From Hirudinaria manillensis (taxonomy: Eukaryota; Annelida; Clitellata; Hirudinida; Hirudinidae): a stretch of 64,000 bases of DNA. Below are positions 34,025 to 46,823 of the stretch, one piece after another; the first letter of the stretch is position 1, and the number at the start of each line of letters is the position of its first letter. The DNA lies in NCBI GenBank assembly GCA_034509925.1, contig CM067538.1:3912501-3976500 (forward strand), written 5' to 3'. The notes beneath the pieces were generated by a model that was not told where the DNA came from, did not search any database, and worked only from the letters and a program-made list of their open reading frames with translations. Made by a program: the position numbers and the translations under genes.

Positions 34025-35732
34025 TCAAACTTCTTTTAAATTCTTCAACCATCTCTCCAAATAGGTCGCTCCATTGCTGTTACCAACAAGATTTTCGTGA
34101 CCTGATGTTTTGACGCTAGTCACGATGTCAATTAAGGAATTTGACAATTTCTGTCCTTCTGAGTGTCTTTTAGAACATTCAAGTTTTGGTTTGCTGAGTT
34201 GTGATGTGAGGTTTGAAGACACGAAAGGAAAGTTTTCAACAGGCATAGAATGTCGCTTGGTGCCGCTCGAATGGTTTGCTTTGATATTCTGCTGAAATTT
34301 ATAAACATTTACATTATTTTTAATTACAATGTTAGTTTCTGTAATTCAATGTAATTCCACTAATTCATAATTTAACTAATCCAATGTTGTCGATGAAAGA
34401 TACTCCAGAATAATTTTGATCTGTTTCATCCAGAAACAACTTGCTTTTTAGAGCAGAGCAAGAACCACAACCATTTTGGAGAATGCAAATAATGGAGAAT
34501 GGATAATGAGTTTTACCTCAATGTTAATGTAAAAGTAATATAGCGCACACCAAATTAAATTCGGTGCAAAAGGGTTATTTAAATTTTTAAAAAAAGTTAA
34601 TAAAGTTACATTAAGTTTCGCTTAATCAAAATTTGACTTCAAACCCACAAAGTTGTGGGACGTGTTCAAGGATTAAGAATGCTATTTTAGCCGAAGTAAC
34701 AAATATTACGTAGGAGTCTACAAAGGTAAGGCACAAGAAATGCTGCATTCTGCATAACTGTTTGACGAAAGTCCACTCTATAAAAAGCTGTTTCAGTTTT
34801 GTGTAAAATCTGATTGTCACTGATCTTTTTTTATCGGCTACTTAGAAAATCCCTTATAAATCAAAATATTAAGTTGCCTTAAACGCCAATAAATGCAACA
34901 ATACCATACCGAGGCTTTGTGTGATGTTGTGCTGGATTTAAGCGATTTGAAGGGGACTTTATAAGTTCTTGCGATCTCTTCCATGTACCTGTCCATCAGT
35001 CCATCCGAAGGGATCCTCATTTCCAGCTTTTCAATAAGTTTCTGATTCACATTTCCGAACATGTTGCTCAAACATGCACTTCGAAATAGTTTTCCGAATT
35101 TGTAAGTCAGTTGATTTGAGACGGTTTTAAGTTCCTTCACTTCAGAAATTCGTGGAGACGCCCACAATATACTAGCCACGAGTTGCTCTGTGTCGGACTC
35201 CAATGGCCTGAATGATTATCACAACGGTTATTTATCGAAAATATTTGCAATTAGTTAGATAAACTGTTTTAATCTTATTTATTTAATTATGATCCGCAGT
35301 TAAACCACAAAGTCTTATGTCGTCATTTTTAATCTTAAATTATTTATATTTGTTAGGTGCTGTCGGTAAAAATAGGTTGGAGTAGTGGGAAGTTAAAATT
35401 GCAGCAATTGCATTGATTGGTTATCTGAAGTAATATATAATACCGATTTGCATAACTCACTGAGATGTGGAAAGTACAGAGATTTTCGTCAGTAGATGGT
35501 AGCAGTACAACTCCAGCATTTCCAAGGCCTCAATAAGAATATCCTCCCTAATTATCTGTTCAGTCTTCAATCGTGCTCTACCGAACTTTTCAGCCCTCAA
35601 ACATTCTGAAATTTCTTTCCTAATTTTCATGCTTTGCTCATTCTTTCTCTTTGCAAGTTGTTTCAGACGACTTATGGAAATCCGGAGATTGGTCGCCAAC
35701 TTTTCGTAGCTGGGCTTCTTATTTCCAAACAT
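34025..35732 (-). CDS. IST1: IST1, ESCRT-III-associated factor
   Basis: Three exons: 35461-35732, 34910-35207 and 34025-34291, ending in TGA. The best start is the ATG at 35732 (MFGNKKPSYEKL). The frame extends three codons up, but only with TTG. Exon 1 encodes the N-terminal helices with R-L-K-Q-L-A-K-R-K-N-E, then R-K-E-I-S and I-I-R-E-D, followed by A-L-E-M-L-E-L-Y-C. Exon 2 continues with A-S-I-L-W-A-S-P-R-I and L-M-D-R-Y-M-E-E-I-A. Exon 3 is a polar linker ending Y-L-E-R-W-L-K-N-L-K-E-V, which fits the C-terminal MIT-interacting motif of IST1 (L-x-x-R/W-L-x-x-L-K). IST1 acts with CHMP1 and VPS4/spastin at endosomes and in abscission. The linker is much shorter than in vertebrate IST1 (about 80 residues), so the protein is compact. 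Confidence 0.92.
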
Positions 35733-36880
35733 TTCGACCAAACCTTGAGATTAGACTCAAGTCCTTTATTATCTGCCGACATTTATTTCGCTCTTGAAAT
35801 CCCTTCAATGAAATCACGAAAGCTACGAAATTAGCTCATTGTCATTGGTTCGCTTGTCGTTCACGCATGGTTGACTGAGAATTTAGAAAACAACGTGCCA
35901 GAACTCACAACCAAACTTTATTGTATACTTATTTTTCATAACAAACGCAAAGTTTTGTGTATTATATAAAGTATTAGGACAACTTGCCCAGGATACTTTT
36001 GATCAAAGGCGGTTATCATATTAGACATATAAGCAGTGCACGGATTTCCAGGCTATCTTTTGACAAAGACAAAGACCTCAATATTCAAAGATTTTTCTGC
36101 ACTCTTAACTGATATTTCTTCACTTTCATCGAGTTAATAGCTAAAAGCCACATGAACGACATAGATGTTGTTGCACCTGGCAGAAAAGGAGACAAGCGGA
36201 GGTCGTTATTTGGACTCCCTTTGGAGGCCCTCAAATCTGAAATTTGTTTCAACAATGACTTGCTTTTTTCTTTCGACTGAAATGAATTTGCGGTTAACGC
36301 TGAAAGCAGTGAACGGCAATAAATAATGCTCTAATAATAGACTGCTTCGTTAACCTCAGGATAGTTCAAGCACTTTTGAGCGGCAATCATAGCTTATTCG
36401 AGATTGTCATTGTAGAGATGGTAGTTTGACGGGAACTTGTGTGCCTGACCTTGACCTTCTTTTCTTATCTATGGCAATGGTACAAATAAAACAATTATAA
36501 ACCCCCTTTAATTTGAGCACAATTCCTCAGCTACTAAACTGATCAGAGGCAAATTTGGAATTAATAGGTTAGTTATAGTTGTACATATTTGCGCCACATT
36601 TTTTTTTCAATTAATTAATGTCGTATTTGGGCCATGTAAAAAAGTTATGAACGCTTTGCCTGATTCGATGATAAATCTATTTGTGAACTTTTACGAGCTT
36701 TTTCAAAGGAACAATTTCATAATATCTAAATAAATAAAAACTATATTTTTGTATAACACTTTAGTAAATCGTATTTTTAAACAAGGGTTTTAACAGCGGA
36801 TTGCTAGCTGAAGAGAAAGGAACAATTCTGGCTTTTAAAAACGGCAAATTTTTCTTTTAGAATGTTTGATGAAAACAATT
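35733..36880. other. Intergenic stretch
   Basis: No gene supported. A 42-codon frame starting MNDIDVVAPG near 36150 is considered chance. Confidence 0.5.
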
Positions 36881-37391
36881 ACATAAAGTGGTTTTGATGT
36901 TTCTATATTTTTACAAAAAAGCTATGGAACAAAATGACAATGGGATACCCCAAAAATTCTTTGCCAAAGATGCGAAGAAAGAATTTTCCGTAAATCTTCC
37001 AAAACATTCTCGACAAACCAAGCTTGAAATTAAACATTTGTAAGAAGACAATCTGCAATTATTTAAATACAAGAATATAATTCAGATATGAAAGAAGTTT
37101 GATGGTCCTGCATCACAAGAAAATGTTGAGGATATGGTTGACTTCGTTGACCAATCAATTTATTCTGATGAGAAAAAATTTGGCCTGGATGGGTCAGATG
37201 GCTGCCAGTATTATTTGCATTTAAATCTGGAAAATACCTATTTTAACAGGCAGCAGAGTGAAGTCTTTCTTATAGTCCGAGAAGAAATTTTATCTGTAGA
37301 ATAACGACCGGCAGTGTTAAAGGGAAAACAAAAATCCTATGATTATGTTGAAATGCTAAGGTTTAGGTCATCATTTGCTAAATAAGTATAA

Positions 37392-38457
<1,066 letters not shown>

Positions 38458-38720
38458 TAATATAATAATAGGTAACAACTGCGTGTTTCAGCAAGATATA
38501 GTCTGGAGACAAATCTCTTTGTTGATGAGAGTTTTTCCAGGAAAAAGAAGTCAAGGTTATGAGTTGGCCAGTTTTATTACCAGATCTCAACCCGATTGAA
38601 AGTGTTTAGGAAAATATTGATACTAAAGTACTCAAATTCTACAAGGTGTTTTGTGTGTGATAAAATGATGTAATGTCCAAATTTGAATAAATTTCATTGT
38701 TTAGCTTTTGAGAAATTTGC

Positions 38721-39035
38721 AAAAATGTGAAATTCCTATCATTACTGGGATATATATGGAGTTGAAAAAGCATATTTAAAAAAAAAATAGTTGCACGTTT
38801 GGACGTTTTGATAAATTCTAAAGTACCACTTATTCAATAAAAAAAGATAATTGGCATAAGTGTGTAATACCACAACTTATGTAATAATTCCGAATTTGGC
38901 TTTGATAGCTTCTGTACAGAAGTCATTCAAAATTAAGGGACATTTGCAATCTTTTTGCACGCACTGAATGACAAATTGCCATTTAGACCAACAAATACAG
39001 CCATACCTTATTTTTTGGGCTATATTATTACCTGT
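38721..39035. other. AT-rich stretch beside the transposon cluster
   Basis: Nothing supportable. It may contain the undefined outer end of the Tc1 copy. Confidence 0.4.
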
Positions 39036-39690
39036 GAAGTTTCATTGATGTAAGCAGTATAAGCCCCCACGGCCTGTTTACCTTCATGCAATCTCTCATA
39101 CAACCTGCAAATCGTCATTCGCCGGTTATCCCCTTGGATAAGCAAGAAGTGCAATGTGCAATGTACACCTGGCAAGTTTGAAAAAAAGCCACTCGTTCGA
39201 TGCCTCCGAGCGATTTGGCCTTCCAAAAGCAGCGTTTCGCCTCTTGGACTTTGCCCAGATTATCATATGCTTCCCCCAACGCAACGGCCATTCACGAATC
39301 GCTCGGCCTTCAAAACAGAAGCGTAATCGTTATGAATTTATTGTGAATTCGAGGATAAGTAAACCTGAGTAGATGAGCCTGCTGGTAATAATAAACTGCA
39401 AAGTAGGGCATCTTAAGAATTTCGTAGGTCTACCCAAGTCCGTACCAGGTCCTGCAGTCCCTTCGAGTGACTTCTTCAAACGAAAAGGCAACTTTCGAAT
39501 AAGATCCACTTAGACGGATGACTAAACTTTACCAATAGCCTGTCTGTAAGCATGAATAGCAATCAAAGGTGGACTTGAGCTCCACGAGGGTCCATGTTTT
39601 TTTTTTAATATTCAGAAACCTGTGACACAGCAGGTTTCGGACCGGAAGCTTACGGGAAAAAAAGAAATATCCTATATTACGCTAAGGTGC
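39036..39690 (-). pseudogene. CDC23: Broken copy of CDC23/APC8 (anaphase-promoting complex TPR subunit)
   Basis: Minus-strand pieces follow CDC23 order. An E-T-C-C-V-T-G tract (about 39640) runs into a stop. T-W-T-L-V-E-L-K is shortened by a deletion and out of frame with A-I-H-A-Y-R-Q-A-I. Across a small intron follows R-R-D-C-R-T-W-Y-G-L-G. The next codon is TAG (about 39432) where CDC23 has Gln, and T-Y-E-I-L-K-M-P-Y-F continues in the same frame. Two further exons give A-L-G-E-A-Y-D-N-L-G-K-V-Q-E-A-K and R-L-Y-E-R-L-H-E-G-K-Q-A. Introns are retained with in-phase junctions, so this is a duplicated, not retroposed, copy that has decayed. Only the TPR-rich C-terminal half is present. CDC23 normally scaffolds the APC/C ubiquitin ligase. 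Confidence 0.82.
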
Positions 39691-40800
39691 CTACTGATCT
39701 TATTCTGGTAACATTAACAAAATTGCCAAATTCAAACATAAGATGGTTACCATTTTGTCGTTCTTTTCAGTCCCTGATGTAACAATGCGCATTACCCCGA
39801 TATAAATCTTTTATGACACGTCCGACATCTAACATTTTAAATCCATATAGCCTGCACATTTTGAGTACATCTCCAACAGTGAAAATAGTGATAGCCGAAA
39901 CTATCCTGGCCCCTAGGCCTTGTAAGGCATTCATGGCACCCGACGCTAGATTTTATTTTAAAAGGTCTTTTTCAGGCATCTCAACTGCTAAGTATTATAA
40001 GCATATCTTACAGCTTAATCTGGGCTATCTTTTTTGGTGATTCACTTTCACAAGTTCAATCCAATGAAATATCAATTAACCATATTGTGATGGCATCTAT
40101 ATTAATGCAAATACAAAAATCGTTTAAAAAGCAGTGCACACAATATTTGTTTCTTAACTAATATCAGAAAGAAAAATGCTGATGAATACCATTTCAAGAG
40201 AGGATAATTAGAACATCATGCATGTCAACCAATGAATGAAATAAATATTTGCATTTATATATGTTCATGTATGAGTAAATGGAGGTACATAATAACTAAT
40301 AGCTAACATTCTATGAAAAGTTACTTGCTTGCAGGCATAAAACAAGAAAATATTAAAAATCACACTTCAAAGCACCAGCTTCATCAATTTTTATGTACTG
40401 ACAAAATATCAAATAACAAATCACCTTGAAGCAACAGAAGCAAAACATTTACAACGTCTTAACATTGCTTAATGGAAAACAAGACAAAAAGGAGAAAGAG
40501 AAAACAATGACTTAATGAATGAAGATATGCAACATATCAATTTCACATAAAAGGGCTGACAAACAAACTCCTTGATCATGGCACATAATATGACTCAGCC
40601 ATCTTGGTCATGGAATCAATATGATTATGAACCCATTGACTCTAAACATGCATTGCGGCCCATAAAATGAATCACAATTAGTAAAATAGAAATTCCTCTC
40701 GGGTTAAATGTCAAATGCTTTCATAAATTAACAATTTGAGTTTAATTGAATGTAAAGGTCTGGCAAATGTTCTCAAAATTTTTGGTATTTCTATGGATTT
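39691..40800. other. Intergenic stretch with a short open patch
   Basis: On the minus strand at about 39830-39945 a frame reads MNALQGLGARIVSAITIF, vaguely like an Alba-type fold, but it ends quickly and has no partner exons. The rest is AT-rich and probably the 3' flank of the next gene. Confidence 0.35.
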
Positions 40801-43800
40801 TTATGAACTCGTTTTCAACTCAATATCAATGCTGGGTTCCAGACAGGCAACAGATGAGTGACCAAATTTTCCACAATTAGGACACATTGTATCCTTGAGG
40901 TTTGCACAGTGCTCCCCGCTAAAATGTTTCAGATTTTGATCAAATAATAGAATGACTGAATGCGGAAATCCAGGAATTTGGCAGCTCTGCTTGACAGTTG
41001 TTGGTTCACTCACCTGAAACTTGTCACTGGAAACAAGCAAGTTTTGAAATAAAGGCTTTTGAGAAAGTTGAGCATAGGCATCCCTATGATATAACTGTGC
41101 TGGATTAGTCAAAAGATTGTTTAAAGAAATGGGGGCAAGCATCATCGTAATGGGTCTAGGAGCATACCACCAGGGTCCATTCCATGGGGCAACCATACAG
41201 GAAGGACAATGTGCATGGAATTGTTGACCACACTGATGACATGTTGAACTCTCTGAAGATGTATCCCATCCATCTGGTCTAGTCTTGTCAGTCAGTGCAT
41301 GGGGTGGTGCAATAGAAGGAATGTTCACACCAGGAAAATGGGCATATTCCTTCAGATGCTTTTCCTGGGCAAGCATTTGTTTGTCTGTTTCAAAGTCACC
41401 AACAACATATGAAGCATTCACATTCATCAGATTGGGAAGAAGAGACGATGAGAAACAAGAATTCACTGAGTTTGAAATGACTTGCGAAGAAGAAGGTCCA
41501 AGGTATGAATTCTTCCCAATATTTTGATGAATCAGTCCTTCGACACTGGAATTCAATGACTGACATGGGCCCAGAGGTTGTTCAAGTACATTTAATCCAG
41601 GAGAAATGTCACGTCCTTGCATGGGAGTTGGTTCTAGATGTGCCTGGATGGCCTCTGTAGAAACAAAGCCCAGCTGTCTCTCTAAACAAGGCCCTGCCTT
41701 GCTTTGGTTTGCAAAATCTAAAGAAATTTTTTGAATGTTATGAAAGGCAAAGAATATTTTGATCATGACTTTAATTAAGATAAATTAATAATCAACTACA
41801 TGATCCAATAACAAAAACTGACCAATATGAATATTTTGCTGAAACATCTGGTGAGCCTGTAGAATATGAACAGATTCTTCTCAAAATTAGATTTGTGCAT
41901 TTAAGTAAAAATGTTGGTTTTGATAATGATTACCTTATGGTTTTGAAGTGATTCAACCTCCTTATAAAACTCTCCAACTTTTCCTGCAACACAATCAAAA
42001 CAGAAATTGACCTGCAAACTTAAAGAAGTTTAAAACTAAAATAAATTCATAGGTGGTTGCTACACTGAGAACATATTTAAGACTCTTAATAAAAGTCAAA
42101 CCGTCCAGAATAACATGGTCTTCCTTCTTCATTCCTTGAATGTCGGGACTTCCGAGTGGAGTGGAATAATCCTCAGAACACGAGCTATCCAGACTCGGTG
42201 GATAGGACTGCCGGACATTGCTGAGCTGAGTTGAGGGTTTGTTTTGAACCTTATTTCTTAGGAAGATCCTCATTTCAGATGAACTTTCTAGAAGTCCAGA
42301 TTTTTCCTTAGCCTTTCTGTTAATGATAATTTGGATGACAAATTACTTCATATATAACCCAAATTCTTCTTTGTGAATTTGAAAGGCTAAAAATTAACAA
42401 AACAATTAAATCTGAAACACCTTGTTTCTAACAATTCTCCAGAGAATTTCCTCCGAGATCCCTTTATCACTCCCTCCAATTGACTGTCATTTGTAATAAT
42501 TTGTGGATCTCCTAACTGCAAAAATTAGTTTTTTTTTGGTCCAAAATAATGACTGATTCCATGTAAAATTTATCTTTTGTTGAGCATTTTAATATTAATT
42601 GTGGAACTAGGGTTGGCCAAATAGAAAATGATCCTACATATGGTACTGATGTCAGCAGGTGCTGTTCATGTTACATAATCATCTTATACCTTCAGGCTGA
42701 GATGCATATAAATATAAATGGCAATTGATTAAGAATTGCCTTCAAATTCTATTGGGATATATAAGGCACTTATAAGATCAACTGAATCATCTTTTATGAT
42801 CAAAAGCATTAAAATAAATTAACCTAATAATGTTCAAATATAATAAATCAAGTAATAATAATTATTTAACCAAAAACAGAGATTAGGACCTAAGCCATTT
42901 AAGGAGACTAGTTGAGCATCTACAAAGATCATAAAGGCATTTTGAAACATTTTCTGCAATAACCTGTTTTACCATGGAAAGAGTACCAGGCATGTCAGGT
43001 GAGACAAATGCATTCCCGATTGAGAATTTTTTTTGATGAGCATCACTGTGTGGTCGAATTAATGTCAATATATAGAAGCATTCATTTTTAAAGAAATCTA
43101 TGGTAACTAAATAACTTTCCAATTCTTAAAATAATTTGAAAAAGTTTTTATAATTGCAGAACTCACTTAGCCTTCAATTTGGCCTCTAAAAATAATAAAA
43201 TTGAAATAATTTGAAAAAACCACTTGATGATCAACAAAAGTAGCGAAAGAATATCCGACAATTACCAACCAATCAGAGAGCAATGGGGTGACATCACCAT
43301 TGAAAGTGGTGACTGAATTGTCTCACTGCTCTGTAACAAAGGAACTTCACCAGGAGTTACGGAGACTTGAGCTGAAAAAACCATTCTTAATGATCAAACA
43401 GCTTATTAACTAATTTGATATCTTATTGAATCTTTAGACTTAAAAGCCAATTAAAACAAGTTATTCATAAATTTAATCCTCTCATATTATAAGAAATGTT
43501 CAATAATTTATCAAAAATATAATTCGTTTGAAACTTGTTAACAAACCCTCTTTTGGCAAATCATTAGTAAGAATAGCTTCGGTATTTTCATTATGATACC
43601 TCTAAAATAAATTTTTGAAATAATTTCACTATTCAGAGTATAATGCAGTTTGAAATTATCTCATTAAAGATTATAATGCTTTTAAGGTTATGAGCATTGT
43701 TATCAACCTTGCTCTCAAAGTAGAAGTAAGGCATCTTAAAAATTTCCTAGAATTATTATCAAATGACAATATAAATGCTTTATCAACTAACGCAGGGGTC

Positions 43801-44803
43801 CCCAACCCTAACCATGTGGCCCACTGGCTAAATCATATAGCTTAAGGCAACTTGGAGAATTTATTAATATGTACATCCCTCTAGGCCATTTGGTGGTTTA
43901 TTTGTGTGGCTCATTGGCCATTTATGCAAGAATTGATTTTTATTGTTTTGCCATAAAATTCCATTATTGCTGACTGACCTAAACTATATATTGAAGGCTA
44001 ATAATGCATTTTTATTATGCATGAGCTTTCAAAATTTTAATACTAATATTTATATATATATATATATATATATAGCCCACAGATCTAGAGGCTTCTGGAT
44101 GTGGCACTCACTAGCCTCGTGAGTGTGAAAGTTGGGGATCCCTACACTAAGATAATATAACTCTTCCAAAGTACATCAATAAATCTAACATAGTATATAA
44201 ATATTTACATAAATGACAAAGCCAATATCACTTAATCCAACTACTTAACAAATCACGAAAAGTTTGACTAACATAATATTTTAATTCGTTTATAACTCTC
44301 TTAAAGTCAATGAGGGCACTAGACAAGAATAGACGTTGCTTAAAAATAAATGCAGGATGGAAGGCTGACAATGTGAAAAGAAGCATCAAGTCATCTTTAG
44401 AAATGTCATTCAAAATCTGAAGCACATTCCCAGAAGTCACTTTCTTGTAGATTTTAACTATAAATGTAAACAGCCTATCAGCACATTTACTATTTGACGA
44501 CTTTAACAAAGACAGGTTAGTGATCATTCTCTTCAAAAACACTGAATCGAGAAAGTCTGATTCTGCAATCATCATGTTCTCGTATTCAGTCACATTATTG
44601 GACTTTTTCTCTTCTTCGAGTAACAGTTGCGATGCATCTTTCCTACCTCTATCTTCAATGCAAGCGCCCAAAAACCATAATTCCTGCGGTAGGCATATCT
44701 GTACGAGACTGCATAACAGCTCGACTCGATCCGAGCTACTAGCTGACATGAACCAACGACATATTCTGTCGGTTACTGGAGGAGAGATTTCTAAGCCTAG
44801 CAT
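40801..44803 (-). CDS. ZCCHC14/ZCCHC2-like zinc-knuckle protein
   Basis: A multi-exon gene from MLGLEISPPV (ATG 44803) to TAA at 40801. Exon 1 (about 44285-44803) matches the conserved N-terminal region of ZCCHC2/ZCCHC14: I-C-R-W-F, then E-L-W-F-L-G-A-C-I-E-D and R-K-D, and L-M-L-L-F-T-L-S-A-F-H-P-A-F. Small middle exons lie near 43550-43605, 43260-43370, 42430-42520 and 42090-42290. The last exon (40801-41717) is long and low-complexity, with a C-x2-C pair in S-T-C-H-Q-C-G-Q and a C-terminal CCHC knuckle C-P-N-C-G-K-F-G-H-S-S-V-A-C. Vertebrate ZCCHC14 binds RNA and recruits TENT4 poly(A) polymerases. I could not confirm the PX domain or SAM-like motif in the middle exons. A hAT-type short element lies in intron 1. 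Confidence 0.8.
43793..44144. mobile_element. hAT-type short element in ZCCHC14-like intron 1
   Basis: CAGGGGTCCCCAAC at 43793-43806 is inverted at 44131-44144 (GTTGGGGATCCCTA) with two mismatches. CAGGGGT...-type ends are typical of hAT elements. The interior is non-coding and contains a (TA)n run near 44050-44074. The flanks AACTAACG and CACTAAGA resemble a worn 8-base duplication. Confidence 0.7.
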
Positions 44804-44850
44804 AAATATGCTTTTTAGTGTATATAACTCCAGATGATCCCGATGAGCAG

Positions 44851-46315
44851 ATGAATGTCACCAAAGCGCGCGAACGAAGACCCAGGCTGTTTACAATAAT
44901 AAAAAAAATGGTGACAGCCTTGTTGCTGTAAGTTTGCAATTAATTCAATCAACCGTTCACTTTTCACGAGTAATATAGGTTTTTTTTTGAGAAATGGGAA
45001 GCAATAAATTAGTCATTTGTAATTATTATTGAAATAATAAAGACTATATCCATAAGTATCTAAGTTTTCAATTCATAAAAGTCGGTAGATGTACATGACG
45101 TGATAAAAGTGCCCCAACACAATTTGGCTAAAAAAAGTGTTCATAAACATTAGCGGATCTAATGTTAAACTGATTCACATATGATAATGATACCCCGCTG
45201 TTAAACCGACAATAAATCGCAATTCACTTAAGTCGGGGTACAACTAAACGTTTTAAATTCATGTCAATCTTGATTAATTCGGTCCAAAAACCAAATAAAT
45301 ACCAGTTTAGAATAAAAATAAGTAGTAAAATCGTCATTCTTTACAGTTATTAATGTAACAGAAGACCACGCCCTTCCCTCAACCATGGTAATCAAGATTC
45401 ACAGCTTAATGCCTTGTGAGGGGAAGATTCTAATGGTAGATGCCTAGGAGAGGGGAACTAGTTTATCCCAAAGTTTCCTTTTTGGAAATCCTAGAATTTT
45501 TTTTTTAAATTTTGTAATGGTTTTTTTAATGAAATAACAGCATGTAAATATTTATGAATTTTTTTACAATTTTTTTTTAATTTTGTTGCTGCTGAAGATA
45601 AAGGGAAAAGGTTAAAGGGGAGGAGAGGAAGAGGGAGTAACTCAGTAATGCGAAAGAGCCATACCATTTGAGGCCATTTATAGCCCAGGCACCAAATTGA
45701 TGGTCCATCTGAATAGGACCTCTTACCTCCTCGAACGTCAACTCTACCATTGATTCGTCGATTTTATTTTGCGCTCGAAATGTCTTTACAGATCGGAACA
45801 ACGGCCTGACCTGATGTATCAAGCTTCAAACATTCCAGATAACAGTATACCCAAATTGAACGTATGGCTTTTGGTAAGAGAGAAATTGACTTCTTTAAAT
45901 AGTACAATGCAAAATCTACTAATTTATTAAATTAACTGCATAACTCGTTTGCTCATTTTGGGAAACTATAATTTTCTGTAGAGGATTATTTTCGCTTTAA
46001 TAAACTAATATGTTCAAAATGATAGCTAAAAATGATATTTTTTAAAGAAATGTTTTATTACTTCACACAAAAAGTGGCTATCGACTGTCAAATGTTAACA
46101 TGTTCAATGAGCATTGCTCTTGGGCAACCTTTACCTATTTGCTTGTAGTGGCGATTCTTGTGAGAAGCACTCATTAGAACTTAGGTTGGTTTGGTATCCA
46201 GGGGATAGAATCGTGTTAAATTTAGTGAGTCATAAAAGCCCAAAATTGATGAGGCAATTTTGTCATTTGTTATTAAAAGTGATTTTATTGTTGCCAAATA
46301 ATGAACAACCTTAAG
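44851..46315 (+). CDS. Possible small unrecognised gene, unresolved exons
   Basis: Several exon-like pieces lie on the plus strand just upstream of DNAJA2. A start exon at 44851-44927 (MNVTKARERRPRLF) ends at a consensus GTAAGT. An open piece near 45353-45450 follows a good TTCTTTACAG acceptor. A piece at 45791-45872 (PDLMYQASNIPDNSIPKLN) ends at GTAAGA. A terminal piece near 46150-46315 (ELRLVWYPGDRIVLNLV) ends in TAA. Phases do not all fit together in my reading, so exons may be missing or mis-bounded. No family is recognised. Confidence 0.3.
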
Positions 46316-46823
46316 ACTTTCAAGGCTAAGATAAAGTGCGTTTTAAGCAAACGAGTGCTTAATGACTAATGTTGCATTTCAACCTAGACTTTTAAGTTTA
46401 AGAACCATAGATTATAAGATTTTATCCTATTGAAGCTTTTTGAAAGGTTCAGCTGCGATAAACGTTTTCTCCCGCCGCATGGCGGCAGTGCTGAAATTAG
46501 GTAACAGTAAAGCCAACTTCCTAGACTCTAATACAGGTTTTAATTCTCATATTTTAATGCATTTTAAGATATCAAGTCTAGAGAAAACATTTTAACAAAT
46601 TATATTTAATTAGGCTTGGTAATTTATGGTAATAATTAGAGATGATGGTAACATTAGAGAAAGAAAGTATAATGGAAACCTTACACTCACCAAACCTTGA
46701 AGATCAGTTATTTACGTACTAATTTATTCTTTTCAATACTATTTTATTAAATTTTGAATATGTAGCTCTCATTTGCACTTTTTTTTCGTCTTTCTCTAAT
46801 TTTGTTTTTAACGTCCCTCGGTC

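Noticed and set aside
36150..36279. 42-codon frame starting MNDIDVVAPG
   Set aside because: Too short, with no splice donor at its end, no family and no neighbour to join.
45577..45822. Minus-strand 81-codon frame with an Arg-rich start and hydrophobic end, mitochondrial-like
   Set aside because: It has no ATG (it opens with TTG directly after a TGA), no good acceptor, and its end is repeat-derived. The opposite strand offers a better exon.
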